Shown piece after piece: positions 38,993 through 52,243 of a DNA stretch of 64,000 bases (positions are counted from its first letter, which is position 1; each line of letters begins with the position of its first letter). The DNA comes from Leptoclinus maculatus (Eukaryota; Chordata; Actinopteri; Perciformes; Stichaeidae): contig JAVDOI010000001.1 in assembly GCA_032191485.1 (NCBI GenBank), positions 38,049,885 to 38,113,884 on the forward strand, in the 5' to 3' direction. Position numbers and translations under genes: made by a program. Below the pieces are notes generated by a model. That model ran no database searches. It had not been told where the DNA came from and saw only the letters and a list, made by a program, of their open reading frames with translations.

Positions 38993-40240
38993 CTCTGCTC
39001 AGACAGATTTATTGTAAATGTCACACACCAACATGATAATGACAGAAATTGACTCCTACAGTACTAAGACCACAGGCCAGTCATTTTCAACAATGAACAT
39101 TGTGTGCACTGTCTCACACACACAAACTCTCAGTTCAACCAAGTCCACAAACAAAAATATAATAATTTACAATCGCGTTTGTCTTTTACTATGCATGTTG
39201 CTTAGTGGGACTTCTGGCATTCCTTGCCTTGAACAATCTTCTTCAAATCTGGCTTGTATTCCGTTGTTGCCACTCGAAGCAATTCTTTCACATGGGTGTC
39301 AGTCAGAACAGATCGATGCTTTGATTTCACGTGTTTCAGGGTAGAAAACAGACTTGCAGACGTATGTTGACCCAAACATTGACAGTATCTTAAGCGCAGC
39401 CCGTTTGACATTGGGGTATTTTTCCATTGGCACACTTTTCCAGAACTCAATGGTCTCTTCCCTTAAAGCAGGTTTCAGTTGGTCCTCCTCACAAAGATCG
39501 ATCATCTCCAACTTTCAAACAGTCCGTCTCCGCATTAAATGGGTCGACGAGGAACGTAATCTGTGGCCTTTTCAGTTGTAGATCACGGAACCGGGTCACA
39601 AAGCTTTCGTGCAGGTTTTCAATCAGTGTTGCATATCTGGCTCTTTGCTTATTCAGGGCGGCGCTGGTGACTTGCCCGCTGGCTTTTAGCAGAGTGGGAA
39701 AATGCGTTAAATCTCCCTTTTGAATATGCGCCTTGAACAGCTTCAGTTTGTTGACAAACGCAAACACACTTTGCACCAGGTCAGGCAGCATGTTTAACTT
39801 ACCCTGCAGGGTCAGGTTCAGTCTGTCCAAGTGACACAGCATGTCGACCAAAAAGGCCAGATCCATAATCCACTCGAGGTCCGAGAGCTCGGGTTGAACG
39901 CCATTACGTTCAACAAAAAAATATAAACTCTCCCACTCTGTTAAAAACGTCCTGTGTTCATCTTCATATTTTCGTTTTGCTGTGCATTATTTCCCTGCCA
40001 TTTTGAGAGCGAACTGAACACAAATTGTTTACTCAAATGATCTCGCCCCTACTGGGAAACTTTGCGGTATTTTCATCTCACGCACATGCGCGTTTGACGA
40101 AAATACCGTATTGAACTCAAGCGAAGCGAACACGCACATTAAAAAAAACACAAACACAAAGTTCGATATGAACGTAAGAGCCGCATGAAACCAGGCAAAG
40201 AGCCGCATGCGGCTCGGGAGCCGCGGGTTGGCCAGGCCTG
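38824..40240 (-). mobile_element. hAT DNA transposon with decayed transposase
   Basis: The 1,417-bp element is bounded by CAGGGGTGGCCAACC on the left and, inverted, CAGGCCTGGCCAACC on the right. It is flanked by a perfect 8-bp direct repeat GTATATAC at 38,816-38,823 and 40,241-40,248. The minus strand encodes broken pieces of a hAT transposase related to those of GTF2IRD2/ZBED-type proteins: a LAFLVDMLCHLDRLNL region, a central KRPQITFLVDPFNA region, and the C-terminal dimerisation region with KILSMFGSTYVCKSVFS and KSKHRSVLTD. Frameshifts separate the pieces and the N-terminal half is missing, so it cannot move by itself. A 58-bp (CA)n tract at 38,932-38,989 lies inside. Confidence 0.9.
38932..38989. 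repeat. (CA)n microsatellite inside hAT element
   Basis: A 58-bp pure CA dinucleotide run near the left end of the hAT transposon. Confidence 0.95.
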
Positions 40241-40248
40241 GTATATAC

Positions 40249-43200
40249 TGTATCTATATCTCTCTATTTCTCTCTAGAGAGGGTTATATTTGGACATTTC
40301 TGTGTGTAATGTACAGTAGCTTTATTTTTGGATGCCTTACCCATGTTCCTGTTGAAATTGTAAATATCAAATGGGAGGAAGAAATTCTAACCGATATCAT
40401 CTGTATATTTACTGAATCCTATGCACTTTTACTCTAATGAATGACCCCAAGATGAGCTGCAATGTCATTCAGGCATTTTGCAGCCAATTGATTTTGATAC
40501 ATTGGTCACTAAAGCTGTCAATTCTATGAGTCATTCTTGCAAGATTTTTATGGAGTTATTTTCTATTCTAAGAAATTAAATTGTTAGATTTTTGACAGAT
40601 AAGCCTTTTGGGAAAGGGAAAAACCAAACCTGCCGGACCGCACCATCATTCACTATGCTAATAGTTTTTACAGACAGCCAGATGTATTCTGGCTTAGCAT
40701 TTGTTAAACACACTTTGGAGGTAAATGAAGTCGCCATGCAAGAAACTCAAATTAGTTGACAGCCAGATCATTTAATACATGGACAAACTCTAAGTTATGT
40801 TTCTTATCAACAGTTATGTCCGGTAAACAGCAGCATATTTAAAATTATGATCAATTGACAAGCACACAACAGTTTTTCTCTATGTGTATTTAGCTCAAAT
40901 GTATTGAGTAACATAATTGCTACAAATGTTAGAACAGCATTTTGCGACAAGTTTCTCCAGCCACCAGAAACATCTGGCTGGCCTACAACAGGGACAATTA
41001 TTATTAGGCGGTGCTTCGTAGATTGTCCAAAGTCATATTTATCTGTTGCAAAGAAACAAGTGCCACATCATCCAGAAACCAGAGCTGATGTATAACAGAC
41101 AAGACAGTGTGACAGCTGAATGTTGATGAGACTGAATGTTTGCCTGAATGTGTAAGAATGAAATATTTAAATCTCACAATTGTTTTGTTGCATTAGAGTG
41201 AACGAATAATAGTTGCTAGATGTTGTAAGGTTGGTTCATCAAGATTGCCTGTGCAATGAAAGAGACCTGTAAATCATTATGATCAGTTAAAATGGATACT
41301 TGTTCTACAGGGTTGATGTTAAATCTTTTGGTAACACTTTATAATAACTACACACTAGCATTAGTTAAGTATGAGTAAACACTTAATTCATCATTTATAA
41401 AGCATTGTTCCTACAATAATAATTCATTAGTATGCATTAGTATTCATTAGTATTCATAACAACAGTTATAAATATTTTATTCTTGATTAATAAGTTCGTC
41501 TATTATGTGTTTCATTATTGTGTTTTCATACTTTATAAATGATGGATTCCCCATTTGTAAATGAAGTATTAAAGATATTACAAACCAATTATTAAGGAGT
41601 TGTAGATGATTTATAAAGTGTTAGTAAATTATTAATAACTTATTTAGATGTACATTATTCATGCATTTATATATATAATGATTTAGATATGCACTAATGG
41701 TTAGGGACTATGTTAATATATGCTTTATAAATGCGTATTAATACTGCAATTCATGATTAATTAATGATTTATTAAGGTAGTTACTACTCATTAGTAAAGT
41801 GTTTTGTGTGAGCTCATCTAAAGTGAGGACTATTTATGCCTTACAAAGCATTTATTAATGACATTGAAAGGTCATCAGTGCCTCAAAACCCATAACAGAA
41901 AAGGCAAATAGACACAACACAAAGTGATCAAGAACATATCAATATTTATTACAAGATGCAAACAATATACTGTTATTATAAAGTGTTACCAATCTTTTAT
42001 TGTGTATTTTGTTTGTAAATGTTAATTACAACAAAGTCACTTCACATTAATACTTCTGCAGTTGTTAACCTCTAATGGGGACCCATCATGTCTTCATTTT
42101 ATGTTTTCTGTCTGAATGTCAGCAAGGACTTTATCCTTTACTGACGTAGATTACATTTTGTTATGAAATTATAAAGTCATGCCATCTGCTGGTTAAAATT
42201 AACTGCATTTGTATTCAGTTCTTATAGACACATTTTAATATCAAAGGATAGGCCAAGTAAGGGCTGCAGCTTTTATTAGTGTACGGTGACAATTTCTTGT
42301 TTTAGCTTAACATTACTGAGAAGATGTAATGAAAGGTAACCTCTTGTACTTTCCCTAAAGACTTGTAATATTTGAGCTGAGTTCATTGCCATATTAAAAA
42401 TGCCTGTTTGAATCCATATTCCATCTGAACTACAAAAACAGTGTTGTTTAATGAGCATGTAGCGTTCTTTTTTTTGTTGGGCTTGTGTTGCACAGCTATC
42501 TTGTTTGAAGACGATACAGGTCTGAAGAGAGCTGAGCTGAGTTTGATCTGTCTGTGCCAGCATGGTCCACAACATTTTGTATTTTTTAACTTTTAGTAAA
42601 ACAGTCACAAACTATTCGGGGGAGTGGAAAACATCAAATGAATCATTCAAAATGAATTACTGTTCACACCCTCCCTCACAGTATTGTGGTCCACAGTAGA
42701 CCTTAATGAATTCTATCAGATGTGGTGAAGTTGGCTCATCGTTTGATTATTTGCCTTCAAATCGTTTCATTGTGCGAGTGACGCCCCGCTAGAATTTCAA
42801 ATATACAAAATTAAATATTTTTCATATGTTTGTTTGAATTATTGTCAAAGTATAATTTTGTCCAACAAAAATAGTGTAAATGCAATGTTCTTCTTAAGAT
42901 TCTGTTCTTATCTATAATGCTCTTGCAGCCATTCATAACTCCTTTGTGTTCCTCCTGCAGAGCTCTTATCCTTTGTCCTCAATGGGCCACAAAGAACGTT
43001 TTATTAATCAAACACTGCAAAATATCCTGTGTCTAATGTACGAAAACCATGTGTTTACAGAGACATATAGGCAAAACATAATATTGTTACGAAGTAGAAA
43101 AATACACCTCTACACAGGATTAACTGTGAGTCAACTCATTTTATCTTTAAGCCAATTAAAGGGGTTATATCAAGCTTCAAACCTCCCTGTGAGAACATTT

Positions 43201-44003
43201 TATCATTATAGAGAAAGGGAATAGCGTGTAATCGAATACAAGGTACATTTGAATTATACTGCACTTACCTCCAAGCAGAGTGCTTTCCAAGAAGGCATAT
43301 AAATGACAGTAAACATGAGGACCCATTCAAATTATATCTCCAGTCTGATACAAGACAGAACTTGAGTGCTGTCTCCTGCTCCACCCACAAATAATTATGT
43401 TTTCAAGTCTTGGGATTTAAGTGATAATTCACATGTTGGTAGCACTTCAGGTGTGGACTAAGAGCTGTGATGAACTCAGATGGCTGGTTTTACTCAAATC
43501 CACATTATTTCTCCATTATTACAAACACAGTTTTGTAAGTTTTATGAATATCCAGATATTACAGATCTGTATGTACAGAAACACTCACAGGAACATTCTT
43601 GTCTTCATTGTTTTGCCAAAATATGTATTAAATTGTTTCTGTATGTGTGTATTCTATATGTGTGTGTTAATGCAGCTGTCAACCAGCACCGTGACAGCTC
43701 TGTCCATACATCAGATCCTCGCACAGGGCAGTTGTTACGCCTATAATTCAGTACGATGAGGTCAAGGGCAGTTTGGTGCAGCAGATGCAGAAAGCTAATG
43801 ATGTTAAACTTCCAGAGACCCTCCCCAAGGGGGTGGCCTGAAGCCGCTGCCAACTCGGGCACGGTACGGGTGTACTGGGAGGGGACTACGGCGCAGGACG
43901 AGTCTGCTTTTCCCTGAAAACTTTGGCAACACAGCGAAAGCGAACTAGCACACCAATACATGTCAATTAGATACATTTCTAGAAACTGTCGTGCTAAGAG
44001 GGG
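40249..44003. other. Intergenic region and lims1 upstream sequence
   Basis: No coding gene is seen. The region contains a 661-bp transposon at 41,330-41,990. The last 300 bases before 44,004 probably include lims1 promoter and 5' UTR. Scattered short frames lack recognisable features. Confidence 0.5.
41330..41990. mobile_element. MITE with GGTAACACTTTATAAT ends
   Basis: The 661-bp AT-rich element starts GGTAACACTTTATAATAA and ends with the inverse TTATTATAAAGTGTTACC. Both sides carry the perfect 8-bp direct repeat AATCTTTT (41,322-41,329 and 41,991-41,998). The interior is rich in TTAAT/ATTAAT words and has no protein coding frame. An 8-bp target duplication is compatible with hAT or P superfamilies. 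The ends are common in fish genomes. Confidence 0.85.
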
Positions 44004-47000
44004 ATGCTTGGGGTGGCTGGAATGACGGGCAGGTAAGATTGTTTTCATTAGCTTCTGTAGCTAACGTTAGCGGTTAGCAGCAAACATTCACAACCGCTAA
44101 CTTCAGCCAGCAAGCTAAAGCTAACGTCACATTAGCTTACCATTGGGGCAACGTTAGCTACAATTGATACACCCTACTTAAGGCACCAGCAACAATGTGA
44201 ATGATCAATTCATAATTTAGTCCACGCTAACAGTTTAAAGGCTTCCTCCCTGTTATATGTTACAGCTATCGTTAGTTAAATAACGTTATGTAGTGTTCTT
44301 CCCCACATTGGAGCTAACTATACAATTGACATGCTAGTTAGCTGTTGTTTTTTAAATTCTCAACATGATGCGAATTATTAGCACTCAACCGCCCTGTAAC
44401 TCTAATCACTGAGGTTATGAGCATTGATTGATTTTAAGTAATTTAAAGACAGCAACTATTGCATGGAATACCATTACTGGCCAAAATGATGAACCAACAT
44501 TACATTACTTGTGGTTGGAGTAATGTTAGCTACCATTGTTTTAGTTTGCAACTTAATACAACATATTTATGTTTAACACGCAGCTTCAGTCAGCATTGGC
44601 CTAACACTTTACTGACCTACTGACAAAGTTGTGGAACAGCATTGAACTGTGTGTCTGGGTATTATTTGTCAATGTATTAGTAATTGTGTGTGTGTGTGTG
44701 TGTGTTGGAGAGGAGGAAAGGCTGCACACTGTCATTCAGCTAGCTTTCACTACCTCTATTCCTTTACCAAATTAGGAGATGGCTGTGGAGTGAGTAACCG
44801 TGTTAGTGAGTGACCAAACTGATTCACATATTATTTTCCCACTCTCCATGGTGACAGCTGCTAAAAACAAACGCAGCAGTTAATGTAGGAGTTATGTGAG
44901 AAATGATAAACATTGGTCCGGCCTTGCATCCCAATTGCCAGCCTAACATTTCACGGGGACTCTGGGGAAGTAATGTACTAATGTGTATTTTCTTGTCTCA
45001 TGCAAACAGCATTGCTAATGCCCTGGCCAGTGCAGCCTGTGAGCGATGTAAGAGTGGCTTTGCCGCGACCGAGAAGATTGTCAACAGCAATGGAGAGCTG
45101 TACCACGAGCACTGCTTTGTGTGTGCCCAGTGTTTCCAGCAGTTCCCAGAGGGACTCTTTTATGAGGTAGTGCACTCCAATAGGCGCCGTAAACCATTTC
45201 ACAAATCAATACATTGATGAGCTGTACTTTATGTGCTGCATGTGTGCTGGTGATTTGTCCAGTACTCTTTTTATGTAGAGAATGTTTCTCTTGAGTGAAA
45301 TAATCTCAATCCTCTTTCTCTTCACAGTTTGAAGGGAGAAAATATTGTGAACATGACTTCCAGATGCTCTTCGCCCCTTGCTGTCACCAGTGTGGTGAGT
45401 GTTATCGGGCCTTTAACTCATTTAAGGCCGGTCCAGAGCTAGTATTTGTGGGGTTTTGTGGACCCCAGAAAGACTAGACTACACTTTGTGTAAATGTTAA
45501 AGTATTTTGTGTTTGAATATTTTCAGACCATGTCTAGATCTAATTGAGATATACCTGGTACCAGAATGCATCTCGGGTGGCCCTCAAGTGATTATTTGAG
45601 ATTTTGCTTCTCTGTTCACAACCTATTTGAAGGAGTTGTTTTGGATTTTTAGAACCTTGTGTGGGGTTGAACTTGAAACCCTTGCCATGCAGTTGTTTTG
45701 CGTTGGTTTATATAAGAGGGGTAAATCTTCACTAGCTTCATGACTCGATTTGATTCGGACGTCTACGATTTGAATCAACGATTCTTGATGCATGTGTAGC
45801 ATCCTCAATTTTCTATTTTACTGCACATGGCTGCTTTTTCATCAATTAATACAAGCAGTCAGATAAATCTGGACTCGCTTTTTATTTAGAAAGTGTTTAA
45901 AAAAAATCAGACGACAGCAGTGTAATATTAGACGTTGCATCTTTTCAATACCCGCTCAACACAATTAAATTTCAACCTGTATGCATGTTTTTTCATCTCA
46001 ACATTGTTGAAACAAACAGCTAATGTTGGAAGCGGGGCACATGGGGTGTGTGTGTAAGTTTAGCCTTGGTGAAACACAGAGATCAAAGGAGTAGAGAAGA
46101 GAGGAGAGATACAAGCGTGACAGCAAAACACAGCAAAGATTCACACTGACCTGAAATACAACCAAACTCCCGATAATGTGCAGAATCTTAGAATTGAGAA
46201 ATTTCTATATTTCTATGTTATTATATGTGTTGAAGGTTTGCCGTGACACAAGCACATTAAAGCATCTTGATTAAGCTTTAATTTAATGCCGTCAGTGTTC
46301 ACGTCACAAATCCTTTCTGTTGGTCCCCCTTCTGCTTTTGGATCGGTGTCTACTCAACGTTTATTTGACAAACTTTTTCATAAACGGCTCCATAACAAGT
46401 AGCAAAGCATCAGGCCTTCACCACATCTCCACACACAGTTTGGGAACCACTGAACCGTGGTACATTTGCACGTTAGCATCCCTGACCTCCGTATCCAGTG
46501 TGTCCTCACTGCTCTTTAAATATATTCATACTTTTGTTTAACTTTTTATTTAGAACTTCCCACGTGTGTTTAGATCACCCAAGATGCATTTTAGTGCTAC
46601 GTTAGCTTAATCTTAATACTGCTTGACTGTGCCCAGGGAGGGACAGACATGCTCTTAATTAAATTAAATGGATAAGATTAAAATGCCTTCAACATCAAAG
46701 TGTCACTTTGAGAACACTATAGGAAGCACTATAGTGCATTGAAGTAACACCAGGACTCCATAGGGGTGTGCTCATTAGGAACAATGATGTATGAATATGT
46801 ATTTTGTGTATGATATGTATGATATACTGATGGCATCCAGTCCCAACAAATATTGAAAAGGACTTCGACTTGCCTCAAACTGATCTCTCACTTATGGCTT
46901 TCCCTCAGGGGAGTTCATCATTGGTCGTGTCATTAAGGCCATGAACAATAGTTGGCACCCTGACTGCTTCTGCTGTGACATTTGCCAGGCTGTGCTTGCA

Positions 47001-49189
47001 GACGTGGGGTTTGTCAAAAATGCTGGCAGGTGAGTATCCCGTCTTATTACAGTCTTAATACGGAGACCCTGTGACAGCCTGTAAAACCGGTGGTTACACG
47101 CGTGTCAAGCTGCTGACTCTCGCGTTTGCGTTCTAACAAATACTGGAATTTTGACACCCCTACATTTGGTTCTCCTCAGGCACCTGTGTCGCCCTTGCCA
47201 TAACCGCGAGAAAGCTCGTGGCCTGGGCAAGTATATCTGCCAGAAGTGCCATGCCATCATTGAAGAGCAACCGCTGATCTTTAAGAACGACCCCTATCAC
47301 CCAGACCACTTCAACTGCAACAACTGTGGGTGAGTCTTACCTCTCTCCGCCTCACTGTTAAGCACAGAAAGCAGTACACGCATGATAATGTATGTGTTTT
47401 AATGTTTCTGTGCCCACAGGAAGGAATTGACAGCTGAAGCCAGGGAGCTGAAAGGAGAGCTCTTCTGTTTGCCCTGCCATGATAAGATGGGCGTACCGAT
47501 CTGTGGTGCCTGTAGGAGACCCATCGAGGGCCGTGTTGTCAATGCCATGGGCAAGCAGTGGCATGTGGAGGTTTGTCCAAAAGAAGGAGACGACTTAGGA
47601 TACGGTATATAGGCAGTATAGGCACTTTAGGAATTGTGACCATGTTTACCGTGTTCATGAGTTGGTATTTGCGTGGAAAGAAATAAGGACAGGCGAGTGT
47701 AACTGACATGGACATTATCTTTTTATTGAGTTGCCAACTTGATGTAGGTGACATTGTACGTAAGCTTTAAACTGAAGCAGAATAAAACGCTTTCATGAAT
47801 TTCAAATTGAGTTACTTATGTACAGGAACATTTTAATTAATTGAATAAACAACTTCAGTACCAAAACAATGTTAATGAGCTAATTCGAGGCAGTAGGAGA
47901 AATGTGAGCACTCTTAAAAAGAGTGTTTCTCCTGAGGCAGAGCGCAGCAGATCAAGTTGTGTGTTCGTCTGTCTGGAGGCTGCTGAAGTTTATACTGTAT
48001 GGTAGTCAATTTAATGCTAAATACAGTCATTTGCTGAACTTAATTTAGTATCTAACTACTTCAGGAACTTTTATCGCGCGGTCATCAGAAAAGTAGAGCT
48101 ATTTTAAAAACACTGTGGGACACCACACCGGTGGGCTGAATGTGATTAAAATCACAAAACAAAAACAACAGTAATATTTCACCACAGGTCAAGTCTGTAA
48201 CTTTTGAAAACATTTCTAACTAAGTAAACATATTCATATAATGCTCATGTATTATTCATGTTGTGTTGGCAACTGCTCCTCCAGTCAGTTTCACATGCCT
48301 ACATTAGAGTCCCCCCCCCCCCCCCCTTTCCCTCTCTCCCTCAACAACATTTGTTTTTGTTTACAGCATTTTGTGTGCGCCAAGTGTGAGAAGCCTTTCC
48401 TCGGTCATCGGCATTATGAGAGGAAAGGGTTGGCCTACTGTGAGACTCATTATAACCAGGTAAGGAACAGAAGAGGTGAAACAGTGGCCCTGGAGGACAT
48501 GACAGACATAATATTAGCAATGCTTACTTTAAAGAAATATATATGTATTGTTTGTATTTTTTTTTTTTTAAAGCTCTTTGGCGATGTGTGCTATCACTGC
48601 AACCGTGTGATTGAAGGCGATGGTGAGTATCAATATGATATCTCATCTTCAGGGCTGTGTTTGAATGTAATTTACAGTTGAATGTTGAATGTCTTCTTTT
48701 CCTCCCGTGACCCCCTCAGTGGTGTCTGCTCTCAACAAGGCCTGGTGTGTCAGTTGTTTCTCATGCTCCACCTGCAACACAAAACTCACTCTCAAGTAAG
48801 TGATGTTGCTCAATAAAAGCTCTCATTTTTAGCTTCTTTTTTACTAACTAATCATGTACAATACTGATATTTCCTCTCAATTCTGTTGAACACTCTTACT
48901 TAACACGTACTTTAGTGTCAGTGTTAACACTTGTGTGTGCGTATTTCACTTTCCTGCTACAACTCTTCCTTCCCTCTTTGGCTCTTTTCTCTCCCTTTTC
49001 CCTTCAAATTCTCCTCTTACATGCTTCACTTCACTTCTGTGGTTACTCAGAGATAAGTTTGTTGAAATTGACCTGAAGCCGGTTTGCAAGCACTGCTATG
49101 AGCGCATGCCAGAGGAGCTGAAACGTCGCCTGGCTCGACGTGAGCGCGATGCCAAAGACCGCAAGAAAAATCCTGCTGTCTGTCTGTAG
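44004..49189 (+). CDS. lims1: PINCH-1 LIM-only adaptor (LIMS1), long C-terminus isoform
   Basis: Five-LIM-domain adaptor that joins integrin-linked kinase and parvin at focal adhesions. Exons: 44,004-44,032, 45,010-45,166, 45,328-45,394, 46,909-47,029, 47,180-47,329, 47,420-47,570, 48,367-48,459, 48,574-48,622, 48,720-48,795 and 49,051-49,189, giving 343 aa in frame. The first exon encodes MLGVAGMTGS, matching a known alternative vertebrate LIMS1 start. LIM1, the ILK-binding domain, begins with CERCKSGFAATEKIVNSNGE (about residue 20). LIM2-LIM5 follow with intact Cys/His ligands (CHQCGEFIIGRV, CQKCHAIIEEQP, CGACRRPIEGRV, CYHCNRVIEGD). This isoform ends with DKFVEIDLKPVCKHCYERMP and a basic RRLARRERDAKDRKKN tail finishing PAVCL. 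LIMS1 is preferred over LIMS2 because of the alternative last exon ending LGRK. Confidence 0.95.
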
Positions 49190-50034
49190 AGTTATTAATC
49201 TTGACAACTCACCACTCCGTCCTTGGTTGGTGCCGTCTCTGCCTTCCTCTTTTTCTGTGGTGTTCCATGTTTGTGACAGTATGGCATGATGTCATTATTT
49301 GTCTTTAATTTGTAAGGTATAAACCGACACCCTGCAATTGTTATGCATTAATGGAGTTTGTGCGAAACCTCTGAAGTATACATTCCTATCAAGGTTTTAC
49401 TCAATTGATGCTAATGAGTAGGGCTTCAACTAACCTTAATCTGCTCAATTAATGGATTCATTGTTAGGTCTATAAGATGTCAAAATAGAAAAAATAATCA
49501 CATTTTCCAAAGTCCAAGGTGAAGTCTTTAAATGTCTTGTTTTGTTCAATCGACTGTCTGAAACCCAATTATGTGCATATTCTTTCAAATTGGTGAAGTT
49601 GACGTATCCATTTGCATGTGCTTTTTTGCTATTTGCATGTATTTTCTATATTTGCAGAGCGCCACCAAATATTTGTCATTTTTGCATGAAAATATCAAAC
49701 AATTAATCTGTAAATTAAGCACTTTATCTACTAACAGTTTCAGCTCTATTTATGAGAAACTTAAGCTTTCCTCAAACTTTCTTTTTTTGGTTTGAATGAG
49801 ATAACTCGTGTTTCTCTGAAGCACTAAACTGGATGATAATTTCAAAGGTTTCCATGATTCCATGTCTGAAGATGGGGTGTTACCTCCTAATAGTATGGCC
49901 CTCATGCTAACCCAATTTAAAGTTAGGAGATTGTGACTTCGGACACCTTTTAACCTGCAGTGTTGATACTATTTAGATACAGAATAACGCAGGTAGATTA
50001 AGTTTTGACAGAATCTTTCTTTCCTTCTTTGCAG

Positions 50035-50149
50035 GAACAAGTTTGTTGAGTTTGACATGAAGCCTGTTTGTAAAAAGTGCTATGAAAAGTTTCCTCTGGA
50101 GCTCAAGAAAAGGCTGAAGAAGCTGGCAGAGTCCTTGGGACGCAAGTGA
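50035..50149 (+). CDS. lims1: lims1 alternative last exon (canonical PINCH-1 end)
   Basis: A second terminal exon in the same phase as 49,051-49,189, preceded by a good acceptor (TTCTTTGCAG). It encodes NKFVEFDMKPVCKKCYEKFP followed by LELKKRLKKLAESLGRK and a stop, which is the usual PINCH-1 C-terminus. Joined to exon 9 (ending 48,795) it gives a 335-aa isoform. Each exon completes the second zinc site of LIM5 and each contains a stop, so the two are mutually exclusive. A long 3' UTR probably follows, with AATAAA-like signals near 50,750 and 51,300. Confidence 0.9.
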
Positions 50150-52243
50150 GCTGCTTTACAGCCAAACAAACCTGGAAGTGTTCCCGCTGTCTGCTATGAA
50201 CTGCTGCATACCAACACAAGGATCCAGAGTTGTACCAGTACATCAATATTATTCATTTAAATCTGGGATCCATTTAAACTATACATCTATATCACTGTGG
50301 AGTTGACATAAAGGTGCCTGTTAGCACATTACTTGTTTCCCCTTCTATACACAAATGTAATTTTTTTACAACATTCCTAAATTGGCCAGATATGTTTTTT
50401 TATCATAGAAGAGGTTTGGTGTCCCAGTTTATTATAACTTTACCATTAAGCATGATTGCCAAAAACTGTCTAAATTCTTTTTTTTTTTATTTGAAGATTG
50501 TTGTTTGACATTATATTGAATAACGTGTGCCTTGAATATATGAACTATGTGTCTTAAAATGCAAATAATGGTTAAAATGAGACATGCAGTTATGACGGTT
50601 ATGCCTTATTATATGCATCTCAATTAGACTGAAAGCAGAATTCCAGCCTTTTCACCGTTTGAGCTTTTATACCTCAGTATGAATATTTACAAAGTGACCA
50701 CTATGCTCTGTAGGATATTGTAACAGTTTCTACTCTTGCTAACATAGATAAATAAATTACATGTTGCAAGAAGACCTTAGCAATGAGCCATTACCTGGAG
50801 CAGGGCTCATATACAAACCTTTAAGTGTTAATGAATCCACTGGTTAGGGTTAATATAATAAATGTAAAATTGCGATGAACTTGTGCCTCTTGTCACTACT
50901 CTATCAGCCTGGCTCAACAGTTAAATATTTCATTCAGATAATTACTCCATGACTGATGACTTGTCCAATGTGAGGAAAAATTCACAGTGAGTTGGGAGAA
51001 AATATATCATTAGGGTGCTAACATGCTTACTGTATAGTACTGTTTTGATTTCAGTATATGTGGCAGTGAAATGTTCTTGCCTGTACAGTAAATGCCTTGG
51101 GATTGTCAGCCTCGTATCTTTAAACAAAGTAATGTTTGCAACTTTCTGAGGGAAGTACAAAGGAATACAGATGAACTTTCAGCAGATTATTTAATATACA
51201 AACACTTTGATGTAAAAATATATCATTAATGAGTCAGCACATTGCTCGGGCTGTTTGTAAACTGGCAAATGTATTTAGAAAAAATGTGTTGTGCTACACA
51301 ATAATAAATATATTTGCTTAGATGAGTGTTTTCCTTTTTTTTGGGACACTTGCATATGCATTTCATTTGTCAGAATTCATATTTGATCAAGTACTCCCTA
51401 ACACATCACAGTGAATTACACTCTATGAAACACCAACTACACATCTTAGGAATTTCCACAAGCTAAATTTGCATTAAATATCATTTGACTTCATTAAAAG
51501 GTTGTGAAACCTGTAGCATGCATTCGTGATGTATGACAAAGGCACATCACATAAACATTCAGTAATTCCAGAATTAAGTTACAGTACAAACATGGAAAAA
51601 CAACAACAAAATGTACGTGTAAAACACAATCAAATTTCAATTTTGTGCATGAAGGAGTCTCCTGTTAACCCTCCCATTAAACTAAAGCCTGAGTCGTTGA
51701 TGAAACAAACTTAAAGTTCATGTCCCACTTTTGTGTGATCGAGAGGCAAAGGAAGAAAGAGTCTGAAAATAGAGCCTCTTGAGCTTCTTATTTTCCAACA
51801 AAGAGGTCATGTGATCTGTAATTATATATTTTAATAGTCATAACAATAATTTTAAAAGCAATGTTAAAACAATAGTTCTGTGTGTTTTGTTTGGGTAACA
51901 TCTTTCACAGCTTTTTGTCGTTGGGGTCCTTTTCTGTTTGCCACCTTCCGCAACACACTGACAGAAAAAGAACAGCAACAATGATGCGTAATAGTTATTT
52001 TTCACAGCAGACGTTCTGACTTGTCATAGCAGGAAAAGCACAGGTGTTGTTAGTGACATAAACAATGGCTCAATTTCATCAAAGTGTCACAGTGAAGCCA
52101 TTACCGTGTGACAGTGAGCCAACATGTATAATACCAGAACTCTGAACCTGAAGCAGGTAATGACATTCAGCCAGAAATGTGCTTTTCCGATTGTGACAAG
52201 TCGAAAAATACCTATTATAGGAGAATGTGATCCATGAAAAATA
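50150..52243. other. lims1 3' UTR and intergenic sequence
   Basis: AT-rich, with several AATAAA-type signals on the plus strand. No further gene recognised. Confidence 0.55.
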
